Part shown: positions 23,801 through 33,523 of the stretch, in pieces
How the letters are laid out: every line of letters begins with the position of its first letter
Numbering within the stretch: position 1 is the stretch's first letter
Assembly (NCBI GenBank): GCA_019915015.1
Contig: JAHBBC010000003.1
Location: 620,001-684,000, forward strand
Reading direction: 5' to 3'
Length of the DNA: 64,000 nt
From: Auriscalpium vulgare
Lineage: Eukaryota; Basidiomycota; Agaricomycetes; Russulales; Auriscalpiaceae
The notes under the pieces: generated by a model
What the model saw: only the letters and a program-made list of their open reading frames with translations
What the model was told of the DNA's origin: nothing
Databases searched by the model: none
Program-made: the position numbers and the translations under genes

Positions 23801-24016
23801 CAGATACACGTCATACGTTCTCCGGCCTACGACATCCTGCTAGGGAGGCCCTTCGACGTCCTCACTGGGAGTATAGTCCGCAACTTTGTCGATGAGCGAC
23901 AGACCGTCACGATCACCGATCCCAACACTCAAGCGACGGCGACCGTCCCGACAGTAGAGCGAGGCTCGCGTCGCATCGTTCAGAGCGCCGGCGAGCGCAG
24001 GGATTTTCGGCTCTAG
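20834..24016 (+). CDS. gag-pro: Gypsy Gag-protease polyprotein
   Basis: 1060 aa. An acidic N-terminal third is followed by a gypsy-type Gag core (around LKPRELQRYFAELRHLFTRA, residues of about 230-400). A CCHC knuckle CSFCNGPEHFIREC lies near residue 508. A long linker leads to a retropepsin near residue 930 with the active-site loop ILDPGSQVISMS and the partner strand YDILLGRPFDVL. The protease has DPGS where the classical motif is D-S/T-G, a form I associate with fungal gypsy elements. The frame ends at TAG 24014-24016 and overlaps the pol frame, which lies at -1. Confidence 0.9.
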   Translation: MAPKARVIVEPTRRAPPRSAPSEYSTSQRAESMPGHLASSEGGASGEERATSSAEGAEGDNENDDGEASGVSDAAPENDGDAAGEAPGDQNAEAGPVQSEESEHGWDGRRSLHQELLDVNEASIELLTGGAMRQWSSPELTPSESEPEVAALIDEDRDEAQVPSDSDRLASDRGNVGTHGGLSGDGRGAAAQVSRPVSPTSQSSTPLSRLPRRTTMATPMPTRGDRQAPKFDNLKPRELQRYFAELRHLFTRAGIEDGQDQEKKEHATRYLDVLTADQWQSRPQYAGNATFEEFVTAIIALYPGADEERKYTMGDLDQLVAETARRGITTIGDVGEYYRGFYAISQFLIGRQRISERDRDYTFLRGFQKGLQDRIEQRLQLKYPDHDRDGPYPMDQIVEAARYVLHGTSSTPRSAGLSVPAGLADLSQPVAVKAEEPAIKVEQFAALMEKAAEQIAKAYSAGRADAMGMSNAGPQPSAYTRGPPGPMMASAARFDRPRPAPGQDGARCSFCNGPEHFIRECLVLQDYIATGRVVRNEMNQVVLKNGRPVPFGLGPIQARVDEYYRTDPSGLRADVAARVAGNATETMMLASTGPIAVTDYPLRPARDQPVAGLIQLIPPLTDDERLEELRQEMAVLTLMKEQRNAGRARREAAIRNGELPPPIGPLPGERVRSKRLVPEVVISPSKFTAKRPKVTFAVPEGPEDAEAAMEESEGEPTVEKDPEEIEPEPIHPFASVPDATYIPVGDASRPDKGKKPVAAYTKDTPIHSEEVAKEVYGRAMETSVTLTQSELLSLAPEVRSQLRYAITPRRIAAPVLSSGDSPVAVLHTVVAEGEGPTKEWSDLPGDLYEEEREQERDRARGYTSHMPSSFLQAIQSQPAVPPRGSLVLSDPMLTLMSASAEKPAPLVVAKESSALRAVLPLVDNQAHIEAILDPGSQVISMSEDVCHFLGLAYDPAITLDMLSANGSIDKSLGLARNVALKLGDITLYVQIHVIRSPAYDILLGRPFDVLTGSIVRNFVDERQTVTITDPNTQATATVPTVERGSRRIVQSAGERRDFRL

Positions 24017-24024
24017 AGGCGTCG

Positions 24025-27000
24025 TTGGACGACCAGGCGGAAGTGGCGCTCGTCCTCGAGTTCACGGGCGACGCCGCCGATCCTATTTCCGTGGAAGCCG
24101 TGGTCCCCTTCGACTCCTCTAGTTCGCCGGAAGAGTTACGAGCAACCTATTTATCATTTTGCGATCTCCCAGAATCTACCCCTCCAATATTTGATCGGCC
24201 GACCGACGCGACTTTAGACGTTCCATCGGCGCCCGTTTTCTTTCTCGCCCCAGCCGGGGTGCCATCGTTCGCAGGCGAACAGGAATTTCGCGACTGTAAG
24301 TCGCTGCCAAGCAGCGCGCGGGCACGCGCAGTTTTCGCAGCGACCAAGAAAAAGTATAAGCCAGCCCACCTAAAAGTGAAGCCAGTACTAGCCGACTTGC
24401 CTGGGCAGTTCAGAATCATACGCGACATACGAGGCGACCCGCTAGCGACACTACCCAAGTTACCAACGAAGCCCCCTGACTTCCGGCCGACGGGGCGTTA
24501 CACCGAGGAGCGCCGCGACCAATTCGACGTAGTTCACGAGGGGGACTTCTTGTGGAAGGAGGAACGCAAGCTGATGCACCATTTTATGTGCGAGCACAAC
24601 GGTGCGTTCGCGTGGGACGACAGCGAGCGAGGCCACTTCCGCGAAGATTTCTTTCCGCCGGTCACGATACCCGTCGTACCGCACACGCCATGGGTACAAC
24701 GCAACATACCGATCCCGCCGGGAATCTACGACCAAGTCATGGAACAAATCAGTCGGAAGTTGGCCGCGAACGTCTACGAACCATCCAATTCGTCGTATAG
24801 GTCGCGGTGGTTCTGCGTGGTCAAAAAGGATGGAACGAGCCTGCGCATAGTGCACAGCCTGGAGCCGTTAAACGCCGTCACGATAGCTCATTCCGGTGTG
24901 CCCCCGTTTACCGACCAACTGGCCGAGCAATTCGCGGGTCGGGCTTGCGGCGCGATGCTGGATCTGTACGTCGGATACGACGAGCGAGCATTGGACCCAG
25001 CGTCGCGCGACCTCACTACGTTCCAGACCCCTTACGGCGCGCTGCGGTTGGTAACACTACCGATGGGCTGGACGAATTCAGTGCCTATCTTCCACGACGA
25101 CGTCACACATATCCTGAGGCCGGAAATTCCCCACGTCACGATACCGTTTATTGATGACGTACCGGTCAAGGGCCCCGCGAGCGAATACAAGGACGACCAG
25201 GGGAAGTACGAGACAATCGCTGACAACGAGGGCATCCGCCGATTTGTCTGGGAACACTTTCAGAATCTCAACCGCGTCGTACAGCGCATGGGTTATTCGG
25301 GCGGGACGTTTTCGGGTTGGAAGACTATTTTGTGCGCGCCCGAAATTGTCGTGGTCGGACACCGCTGCACGAGGGACGGGCGGATCCCCGACGAACAACG
25401 GGTGGCTAAGATTGTGAATTGGGGGCCATGTCAAGACCTGTCCGATGTGCGGGCGTTCCTCGGGACGGTCGGGGTGCTGAGGATCTTCATCCACCATTTC
25501 GCACATCGCGCGCATGCGCTCACGCACCTTACGAGGAAAGATGTGCCATTCGAATTCGGAGCGGAACAATTAGCAGCTATGGAAGATCTCAAAAGCGCGT
25601 TGCTGGAGTCGCCAGCCCTGAAACCGATCGACTATCAGTCGGGCGAACCGGTTATCCTCGCGGTCGATACGTCTCCTATTGCGGTCGGGTTCTTGCTGTG
25701 CCAGGCTGACGCCGACGATCCGAAGAGTCGCAAGAAGCGTCGGTACGCACGGTTTGGGTCCATCGCGTTGAACGATCGCGAGGCGCGTTTTTCGCAACCA
25801 AAGTTAGAATTATACGGCCTGTTTCGGGCGCTCCGCGCGCTGAAGATATATCTCATCGGAGTGCGGAACATGGTCGTGGAAGTCGACGCACGCTACATTA
25901 AGGGCATGCTCGACAACCCCGATATTGAACCCTCAGCCAGCATGAATCGGTGGATTATTGCCATTTTAATGTTCCATTTCGTCCTAGTTCACGTGCCCGG
26001 CCTGTTTCATGGGCCTGACGGGATGTCGCGACGAAGGCGCCAACCGGGCGACGTGGCAGAGAATGAGCACGACGGGTTCGAGGATTGGGTCGACGCAATG
26101 TATGGCTTCATTCACCTCGTGAACGCATACGTACCGCGCAGTACAAGGCCACGGTCGGGGGATCCGCGCGACCAACCAAGGGCCGCGATCGCAACGTTCG
26201 TCACCCAGGCAGCTCCGACAGAGTTGTCGTACGACGCCGTTGACCGCGACATCAAGGCGCAGCAGGCCGACGAGCGACTCGTTCGAGTGCGGGAATGGCA
26301 CAACACGCTCCAACGACCGGAGGGCCTCGCCGACCAAGAGTATGCGACGTTCCTAAGGTACTGCACTGAGTTCTTCCTCGATGGCACGAGTCTCTTTCGC
26401 AAGGAGCCGCAGGGGCGCCACCAGCTCGTTTTAGCACCGGAACGCCGCATAGGGGCTTTAAAAGCGTGCCACGACGACGTCGGCCATCGCGGCGCGTACC
26501 CGACCAAGATGTTTCTCCTCGAACGCTTCTGGTGGCCCTACATGGACCGCGACGTCGCGTGGTTTGTCCGATCGTGCCACATTTGTCAAGTGCAACAGGT
26601 GAAGCACGTGCTCATTCCCCCAACGGTCGCGACCCCGGCGCCGCTGTTCGCCAAGATGTACGCTGATACCATGCACATGCCGGCTTCGCGAGGTTTCAAA
26701 TACATCGTACAAGGCAGGTGCTCGGTCTCGCATTTCCCAGAGTGGCGCATGCTGCGTCATGAAAATGCCAAGTCGCTCGCGCGATGGATATTCGAGGACG
26801 TACTCTGTCGCTGGGGAGCGCTCCGGGAAATCGTAACGGATAACGGGACGCCGTACCTAGCAGCGATGAAGCACCTCGAGGAAGATTACGGCGTGCAGCA
26901 CATCCGCATCTCAGGCTATAACTCGCGATCCAACGGAATCGTAGAGCGATCGCATTTCGACGTCCGACAGGCCCTGTACAAGGCCGCCGACGGTGACGCG

Positions 27001-27684
27001 AGCAAGTGGGCCACGGTCGCACACTCGGTATTCTGGGCGGACAGGATCACAACGCGCAGGCGTATGGGCTGCTCCCCCTACTTCGCGGCGACTGGCACGC
27101 AGGCATTGATGCCCCTCGATATCGTAGAGGCGACGTATCTCCTACCACCGCCTGACTCAATACTGTCGACGACGGATTTAATCGCGCGACGGGCTGTCGC
27201 ACTTCAGAAGCGCCGCACCCAGCTCCGTACGCTCCACTCGAAAGTGTTTGACAAGCGGCGGCATGATGCGCTGATTTTCGAGCGCGACCACGAAGCGTCG
27301 ATCAAGAACTACGGCTTCCAACGAGGCGACCTTGTCCTGGTACGTTTCACGCAGTTCGAGAAATCACTCGACCGCAAGATGCTGCCTCGCTACGACGGTC
27401 CGTTCATCGTAATTGGGCGGCGACGCGGTGGACCGTACGTCCTGTGTGATATGCACGGGGCGGTCTTCGACAGGCCCACTGCGGAGTTTCGCGTCATTCC
27501 GTACTTCGCGCGACCACACATCACGCTTCCTCCGCTACCGGAGTTCATCGACATACCCGCCCGACGACTAAACGAGCTTCTCGGGCAGCCTGGCTCCGAC
27601 GCCCAAGCACAGGAATCACGCAGCATAGACAGCGACGCATCGGACACAGCGAGTAACAGCGCGGAAGACGGTAGTGTCGCCTGA
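24025..27684 (+). CDS. pol: Gypsy Pol: reverse transcriptase, RNase H, integrase
   Basis: About 1219 aa in the -1 frame relative to gag. The first in-frame ATG is only just before the RT domain and the open frame begins upstream of the gag stop, so expression by -1 frameshifting is likely. A T-run in GATTTTCGG (about 24002-24010) is a candidate slip site. RT shows the first Asp in MLDLYVGY and the catalytic box as FIDD instead of YxDD (near residue 375). RNase H has ILAVDTS and KLELYGLF. Integrase has an HHCC domain (HDDVGHRG...CHIC) and the Asp-Asp-Glu set in YADTMHM, VTDNGTPY and GIVERSH, followed by a GPF-type module (RYDGPFIVIGRR). All catalytic blocks look intact. Confidence 0.92.
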   Translation: MDDQAEVALVLEFTGDAADPISVEAVVPFDSSSSPEELRATYLSFCDLPESTPPIFDRPTDATLDVPSAPVFFLAPAGVPSFAGEQEFRDCKSLPSSARARAVFAATKKKYKPAHLKVKPVLADLPGQFRIIRDIRGDPLATLPKLPTKPPDFRPTGRYTEERRDQFDVVHEGDFLWKEERKLMHHFMCEHNGAFAWDDSERGHFREDFFPPVTIPVVPHTPWVQRNIPIPPGIYDQVMEQISRKLAANVYEPSNSSYRSRWFCVVKKDGTSLRIVHSLEPLNAVTIAHSGVPPFTDQLAEQFAGRACGAMLDLYVGYDERALDPASRDLTTFQTPYGALRLVTLPMGWTNSVPIFHDDVTHILRPEIPHVTIPFIDDVPVKGPASEYKDDQGKYETIADNEGIRRFVWEHFQNLNRVVQRMGYSGGTFSGWKTILCAPEIVVVGHRCTRDGRIPDEQRVAKIVNWGPCQDLSDVRAFLGTVGVLRIFIHHFAHRAHALTHLTRKDVPFEFGAEQLAAMEDLKSALLESPALKPIDYQSGEPVILAVDTSPIAVGFLLCQADADDPKSRKKRRYARFGSIALNDREARFSQPKLELYGLFRALRALKIYLIGVRNMVVEVDARYIKGMLDNPDIEPSASMNRWIIAILMFHFVLVHVPGLFHGPDGMSRRRRQPGDVAENEHDGFEDWVDAMYGFIHLVNAYVPRSTRPRSGDPRDQPRAAIATFVTQAAPTELSYDAVDRDIKAQQADERLVRVREWHNTLQRPEGLADQEYATFLRYCTEFFLDGTSLFRKEPQGRHQLVLAPERRIGALKACHDDVGHRGAYPTKMFLLERFWWPYMDRDVAWFVRSCHICQVQQVKHVLIPPTVATPAPLFAKMYADTMHMPASRGFKYIVQGRCSVSHFPEWRMLRHENAKSLARWIFEDVLCRWGALREIVTDNGTPYLAAMKHLEEDYGVQHIRISGYNSRSNGIVERSHFDVRQALYKAADGDASKWATVAHSVFWADRITTRRRMGCSPYFAATGTQALMPLDIVEATYLLPPPDSILSTTDLIARRAVALQKRRTQLRTLHSKVFDKRRHDALIFERDHEASIKNYGFQRGDLVLVRFTQFEKSLDRKMLPRYDGPFIVIGRRRGGPYVLCDMHGAVFDRPTAEFRVIPYFARPHITLPPLPEFIDIPARRLNELLGQPGSDAQAQESRSIDSDASDTASNSAEDGSVA

Positions 27685-27698
27685 CCGGCCGTGCGCGA

Positions 27699-27733
27699 CT
27701 GCTGAGGTCAGCAGTTTCAGTCGGGGGGAGGAC
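27699..27733 (+). repeat. Polypurine-tract-like block, copy 1 (after pol)
   Basis: CTGAGGTCAG...TTTCAGTCGGGGGGAGGAC. It matches the true 3' PPT block at 33485-33523 and another at 31821-31859. Confidence 0.7.
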
Positions 27734-27954
27734 GCGATACGACTGGACTAGGTATTACGTTAAGGAGATACACCACGGACAGTACACTGAGACTATTGGT
27801 TCAACTTATTTCTTTTCTCCTCTTGTGGTGGGGGGGACACTAAAATTCTATTTGGGCAAGCATGCGTAGAGACGACAGCACGAAAAACAACAAGAAAAGT
27901 AACGCAAAAACAAGAGAATACAAGAAACAGAGAAAAATGCGAGAAAGGGTCGAC

Positions 27955-30049
27955 CTACTCAGCGACGTCCATATACACGGTCTCAACGGCGTCGCCAACG
28001 TCGGAACCGTCCTCCTCGCTGCTCTCCTCGACTCCGACCACGCCTTCCTCGCTCTCCTCTTCGTCGTCGTCCGTCTCGTCGTCGACACCCGCTGGATCGG
28101 CAGGCGCGGCAAGGGGGATACCGCCGGCCGAGGGAAGGTCCTCCGCGCTCTCCGCGCCATCCGACACGGCGGGCGTACGAGCAGCGCGCCGGCGACCATA
28201 CGTGCGCAGCACGGGATGCACGGGAGCCGGGGACGCGCGCGACTCTACGGAGGGGGCGCGAGCAGGCGCCAGCTCATCCTCCTCCTCATCGCTAACGATC
28301 GGGGCGGCGGGGGTAGAGGCGGCGACGGAGCTGGGCGGAATGGTGGCGAGGGTGGGCGAGTCAGAGCGCCGGTGACCACTGGGCCCAGCGACCGGCGAAC
28401 TACGGAGGGAGGGAGAGCGGGAGGCCTCGGAAGCCACAGCGTCGGCGGACACGCGCGAGCCGAACTGGTGCTCGAGCTGGGCAAGGCGCACGAGGAGCCG
28501 GTCGTGACGGTAGGGCCACAGGTTGAGCGTCGTCGCGCTAGCAGCCAGCTCCGCCCGGACGAGCGCGATGGAGTCGGCATGGTCGGAGAAGTTGTCGGCA
28601 GGAGGGAGGTCCTCGAAACGCCGCGCGTCCTCGTCCACCGACGCCAGCACGGACGCGAGGAGGTCGCGAGCCCGACGTGGGGAATCTGAAGGGAGGGAAG
28701 AACCGGTGAGTGTTAGGAGAAGGGTAAGAGGGGCGCAGCAACGTACCTGCAGAGTCGGCGGCCGCCAGTAAGTCCGCAAGGAACTTGGCGAAAAAGGGCG
28801 CCGCCACAGGCGCCGCAGCGCCGCGACGGGAGGCAGAACGCGGCCGGGGGGCACGAGAAGGAGCGCGGGAGCGGACCGACCGACCACGGGAACGGTGGGG
28901 GGAAGGGGCGCGAGGGCGCGAACCGTCCACGAGTACAGCGCCGCCGCAGCCCTTGCGCTGGGCGCGACAGCGGATGCACTTGGTGGGGCGGTGAGGCTTG
29001 AACTCACAACGCACCGGCCCGCGCACGAAACCAGCCTGGCAGCGGCCGCAGCGGGTAGAAGTCTGGAAGGGTGGACGGTCAGCAACAGCAGGGGAGATGG
29101 GGAGGGGGTAGCTCACCTTGATGCGCTCACCAGCGTACCGCTCGGTGTGCGTCGGGCGGCGATCCGACCGGTGGAACAAGGGGTCGCCGTCACTGTCTAC
29201 CGCCTCCGACAGCGAGTCGTCGAGACCACTACCCGGCGACGTCGACGAACGGCTGCGACGGCGGCGAGGGGCGGGCCGACCCTTTTTGGCGGTGCGACCG
29301 CGCCGGGGTTGAGGCGACTCGGTCGCGCGGGGAGACGAGAGGGGTGTGGGGGAGTGCGAGGCGCGGCGCTTCCCGGCGGCTTGGGACGGAGGCTGGACGG
29401 CCGCAGTGGCGGTACGCGCGGCGAGGCGCTCCCCGCGGGCAGAAGGCGGCGGCGGGACCGGCCCCGGGAGCGGCAACACCACCTCCGCGCGGTTCGCGAG
29501 CACGCGACGAGCCTGCGTAAAGAGCGGGCAGAAAGAAAGGGGCGAGGTTAGCGGGTGACGACAAGGACCGCCGATACACGCACCTTGGGGCGGAGCCGGG
29601 TAACGGAAGGGTCGGCCACGGCGACGGTGCCCTCACGCGTCCCAGCGCCGACGAGGGGCGACGGCGTGGCAACGGTCGGAGCGGACCGCGGCACGGTCGC
29701 CTGGGGCGCTTCAGGGGCCTCCGCAGCCTCGTCGTCTTCGTTCGCCTCGTCGAGGAACAGGGGCGGGGGTCGCACGGCTTCTTCAAGCGCGTCGTACCGC
29801 GCGCGCGCCTCGGGGGAGAACGTCACCCCACGACCACGGGCGTCGTAGTAGGCACGCTAGGAAATCGCAAGTCAGAAAGGAAGGCGAGATCAGGAAGAGC
29901 AGACGTACCAGGAGCTGGCGCGCTTGCGGGCGCAGCAGCGCGAGTTGGGCCTCGGAGGTGGCGTCACGCGCCATGGGCCCGAGTAAGCCCAGCTGGAGAT
30001 CCAGCATGGCGCGGGTAGCGGTGGCGTCGGCGACGGTGGCAGCGTCCAT
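27955..30049 (-). CDS. Antisense gene A: Cys6 zinc-cluster-like protein inside gypsy
   Basis: Five exons join in frame on the minus strand (29909-30049, 29584-29856, 29117-29512, 28747-29062, 27955-28685), about 618 aa, with GT...AG introns. Exon 4 encodes CGRC-x10-C-x9-CIRC-x6-C, a Cys6 pattern close to the fungal Zn2Cys6 binuclear cluster but with a longer first loop. Arg/Ser-rich stretches flank it. The last exon holds a possible helical region (RLLVRLAQLEHQF) and a long acidic tail (DDETDDDEEESEE) that resembles an activation domain. A DNA-binding regulator is a reasonable inference. The gene reads against gag-pol and lies between pol and the 3' LTR. Confidence 0.75.
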
Positions 30050-30540
30050 GGGGTGAGGAATCGGGGGAGCGGGAAGGCGAGCGAGCGAGGTGAGGGGAAG
30101 AGGGAAGAAGGGCGACGGCGACTTCGCCGCAGGCGCACGAACAATGGTGCGTGCGTGGGAGCGACCGGCCGCGTGGCCCGGCCAGAGCGCTGGTTTTGCC
30201 TCCGAGCGCCCACGACGCCGGGTCGATCCGCGATCTGATCAGCGATCGTTGATTTGATCCCGCGACATGCCCCGGACCGGTGCGGGACGCCACGCGCGGC
30301 TCCGACGCCGCGTGGCGGGCACGTGTTGCTGGCGCGAGCGAAATCGCACAAGTCGTTGGCGCCCGCCCCTCCCACGGGGCGCGACCACGGTACACTGGCG
30401 TCGCACAAGCGGGTAACGCGTCGCAAGTTCAATACTCGTATTGGGAGGCATTCAACGACGTACATGCGGGCACAAGGCACTACACTAACGCGGGCTCTTT
30501 CTTTCCCTTTATCTCCCGACGCTCCGACAGTGCGACGACG

Positions 30541-31722
30541 CTACAGCGTGGCAGGATCGTCACGCGGGATACGCCCCTGCTGAGTGAGGCGCCCCCGAGT
30601 CGCACCCCCGCCTCGACGACCACGGTGCGCGTTTTGCCAACCCATCGGGACTGCGCGGAACGTCACGACCTCGTCCAAGAACATCGTCGGGTCGCTGTGG
30701 ACGTCGGCCAATAACTCGGTGGGGAGGTTCGACGCGAGGATAGCGCTCTCAATGGCGGTGCGCGCATGAAGACTGTCGATAGTGGTGGACCACTGCAAGG
30801 CGTCGCGCAGATACGCGGCAGCGGCGGCCTCCAAGAACCCATCCGCAGAGTCAAAGGCGTCGGCATACGGACCCCAGCGACCACGCGCGCGGCGGTCGTC
30901 GGGTCGCGCAAGTTGCGCGATGGTGCCGTAGATCGACGCCAAGGTCGCCACGGTCTCGGTGGTGTGGGTAATGAGCGTATCGGACAGAGGGTGCGCGAGG
31001 GTACGCAGGAGGTCGGGGAGGGATATGCCGGTGGTCGAGTAGGAGAGGCGATGGACCTCGGACAGGAGGGCCTCTTCCCCGCCGTTCAGGCGCTGAAGAG
31101 CCGAAGCGCAAGCATTCATGCCGGCAATGAACTCCGCGTGGACTGTCGCGTCGATGCCCGCTCCGCGACCGGTGGGATGAGCGGCCAAGCAGAGCTCACC
31201 AAGGCTGCGACGGTACTGGGGAACGGACGTGCGGCCCGACTCAAATGCGGCCCACAGGGCGCCCTCGCAGAGGCGCGAGAGCTGGCGAGAGTGGTCGCGA
31301 TTGTTCGGGAAGGTGAATCCAGCGATTGGGCGAACCGAAAATGTCGGGTCGAGAGGAGCGGACGTCGGAGGCGCGAGGTCGCTGACGAGGTTACCACCCC
31401 ATTCAGCAAACGCGGCGCGCGACTCGGGGGACACAGTGAACAGCGTCTCGAAGACGGGGCTGACAACTGCCTGGACAAGACGAAGGACGGATGGCTTCGC
31501 AGTGTTATACACTTCATTCTGGATAAGCGCGACACGGACGTGAGCGGGGATCGCAACGACAGCGCGAGGACTTACGTAGAGCGTAGCAACCTTGCGACCC
31601 CACTCCTCCCGAGCCAGAACCAGGGTCTCGACGGGAGCGGTCTCCAGGTCAATCGCGGGCGGAGTGAGGAGTAGCCCGACAAGGGCGAAAGCACGCGCCT
31701 CAAGGGTGAAACTGGACGACAT
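30541..31722 (-). CDS. Antisense gene B: unknown protein inside gypsy
   Basis: Single exon, about 393 aa, from MSSSFTLEARAF. It is mostly helical by composition and has no cysteine cluster or known enzyme motif. It aligns with gene C at 32145-33371: both share a block that here reads GALWAAFESGRTSVPQYRRS and in C reads NFWVVFRKRGCSVASYLREL, plus an earlier block (VVSPVFETLFTVSPE versus ILMPILENAILLVPE). B and C are therefore diverged paralogues. The function is unknown; the pair could be element-encoded accessory proteins. The C-terminus is Arg/Gly-rich (RGRRGGGATRGR). Confidence 0.7.
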   Translation of the reverse strand: MSSSFTLEARAFALVGLLLTPPAIDLETAPVETLVLAREEWGRKVATLYVSPRAVVAIPAHVRVALIQNEVYNTAKPSVLRLVQAVVSPVFETLFTVSPESRAAFAEWGGNLVSDLAPPTSAPLDPTFSVRPIAGFTFPNNRDHSRQLSRLCEGALWAAFESGRTSVPQYRRSLGELCLAAHPTGRGAGIDATVHAEFIAGMNACASALQRLNGGEEALLSEVHRLSYSTTGISLPDLLRTLAHPLSDTLITHTTETVATLASIYGTIAQLARPDDRRARGRWGPYADAFDSADGFLEAAAAAYLRDALQWSTTIDSLHARTAIESAILASNLPTELLADVHSDPTMFLDEVVTFRAVPMGWQNAHRGRRGGGATRGRLTQQGRIPRDDPATL

Positions 31723-31820
31723 GGTCGGAGGCTGGGTCGCACGCACCGACCGTACTCGTTATGTAGGCCGTCGGAAACCCGCCGCGACCCGATATGCCGG
31801 GGTTTGGCCGGAGAATTTGC

Positions 31821-31859
31821 GTCTGAGGACAGGCACAGATTTCAGTTGGGGGGAGGATG
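31821..31859 (+). repeat. Polypurine-tract-like block, copy 2 (between genes B and C)
   Basis: GTCTGAGGACAG...TTTCAGTTGGGGGGAGGATG, almost the same as the block that abuts the 3' LTR. Confidence 0.7.
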
Positions 31860-32144
31860 GCCAGTCACGAGCGACGAGGAGAAAGATAGGGATTTTCTCG
31901 GCGACGGGTGACCAGCCTGCGCAGGGTGCACGAGGAACAAGTAGCCAGAAGGGAGCGGGACAAGACAAAGTCAGAGCCGACCACGCGCAACCGAATCCGC
32001 GATCCATCAGAACACGGTCGGAGACCGCGCGACGCTATGAGTCGCCCACGCAGCGAAACGCGACGATCATTGCTATGAGACATCAGGGGCCACAGTTCTG
32101 TGCGATTCATGGCGGCCGGAGGGACCATTTACAGAAGGGGTACA

Positions 32145-33371
32145 CTACTCACGACTGCTCGCGATGTCGCTACCACTATCGCTGCGGTAATCCACTATCG
32201 CGCCGACATCGCCGACCACCACACGCTCCATCACAGCGACATCATCCCCGACACCCCCGGCGTCCACGGGATCGCCCTGCATCTGCTCGTCGGAATCGAC
32301 ACCGCCGGCATCGTCGTCAACCAAGCCGACACCATCACCGGCGGGCAAGGCGGGGAGCCCCGACAATACACGATGGCGCACAAAGGTCACCAAGAGGTTG
32401 TTCGTGTAAAGGTCGGGCTCGGTCGGGGCGGCTGGGAAATGGCGCAGAACGTATGCCGCAGTCACTGCGTACTCCAGGAAGAGTCGGGTTGCGTGCTCGA
32501 GGGAGAGGCAGGGGTCGCGAACGATGGCTAACAGGTAGGGAGCGTCGGCCCAAAGGGCTTGCAGATTGGCGACGTTCTCCGTAGCCCCAGCGAGCTCCTC
32601 GACGGTCTCGCGGTACACGGCCTCGAAACGAGCTAAAAGACGCGCACCCAGTCCGCCGAGGTTGCGACCGTACTGCGTGGGGGGCGAAATGGGCCAAGCG
32701 GTCGACTCGCGGGCGACGTAGTCGGGAAGGAAAGCGGTCCCACCACGCGAGTGGCGAATGGAGAGCGCGGAACATTCCAAGGCCTCTCGGAGGACGTACG
32801 CGACCCACGTCTGGTTGCCCAGGGGACGGTCATCGGGGATGGCGGCATGGAAAATGGCGAGCTCGCGCAAGTACGACGCGACCGAGCACCCGCGTTTGCG
32901 AAACACGACCCAAAAGTTCTCCTCAACCAGCGTCGCGGTCAGCCGAACCTTGGGGCGTCAAGTAGGTCGACCCGATCAACAACGGAGGTCCACGGGTGCA
33001 GCTCGGTCGTAGGGAGTGGGGCGGGACGAAGAAAGCGCCCCGCCCACGAGCGGAAGCGATCCTCGACCTCGGGTACGAGGAGGATGGCGTTCTCGAGTAT
33101 CGGCATGAGGATGCGCTCGGCGAGGGGGATGATCAGCCTGGGGTCGGAATCGGTGATGGATTCCTACAGCCGATGGGAGCGGACGGTTAGCGCGACAACG
33201 GGGCGGAAAAGAGGGGAACCGTACAATGACAGCCAACACCTCCTGTGCCCAACGCTCGCGCGATTCGATCGCTTCGGCGGCTGCTGCGAGCGGGAAGTCC
33301 GCGCTGGGGGCCCGACCCAGGTGGTACAGCAAGAGAGTACCGCGACGGTACGTGTGGGGAGACCAGGTCAT
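32145..33371 (-). CDS. Antisense gene C: paralogue of gene B inside gypsy
   Basis: Exon 1 (33225-33371, MTWSPHTYRRG) joins exon 2 (right end 33163) in frame. Near 32960 the frame changes. Either a 50-bp intron (32922-32971, GTCGAC...GAG, weak borders) or a one-base frameshift in CCCCAAGG explains it; alignment with gene B slightly favours the frameshift. With the intron the product is about 371 aa. The core NFWVVFRKRGCSVASYLREL matches gene B. The tail is acidic (DVAVMERVVVGDVGAIVDY...). The function is unknown. Confidence 0.6.
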
Positions 33372-33484
33372 GATGGTGTGTGGGGGGGGGTTGGTTGGTC
33401 GGGCGGGCGGTGCGACGCTACCTGACGACTCATCGAGACGGCGCGAGGGAGCCTTTATCAGGAGGAGCCATCCGGGGATTCGCC

Positions 33485-33523
33485 GACTGAGGGCAGTCGG
33501 TAGCTCAGTTGGGGGGAGGATGA
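33485..33523 (+). repeat. 3' polypurine tract block
   Basis: ACTGAGGGCAGTC...CTCAGTTGGGGGGAGGATG. The purine run GGGGGGAGGA ends exactly where the 3' LTR begins (33521), the position expected for the plus-strand primer. Confidence 0.85.

Noticed and set aside
31761..32584. 330-aa Arg/His-rich plus-strand frame within gypsy
   Set aside because: Spans the spacer and the antisense of gene C; repetitive RHHPRHPRR composition is a shadow of the acidic tail of gene C.
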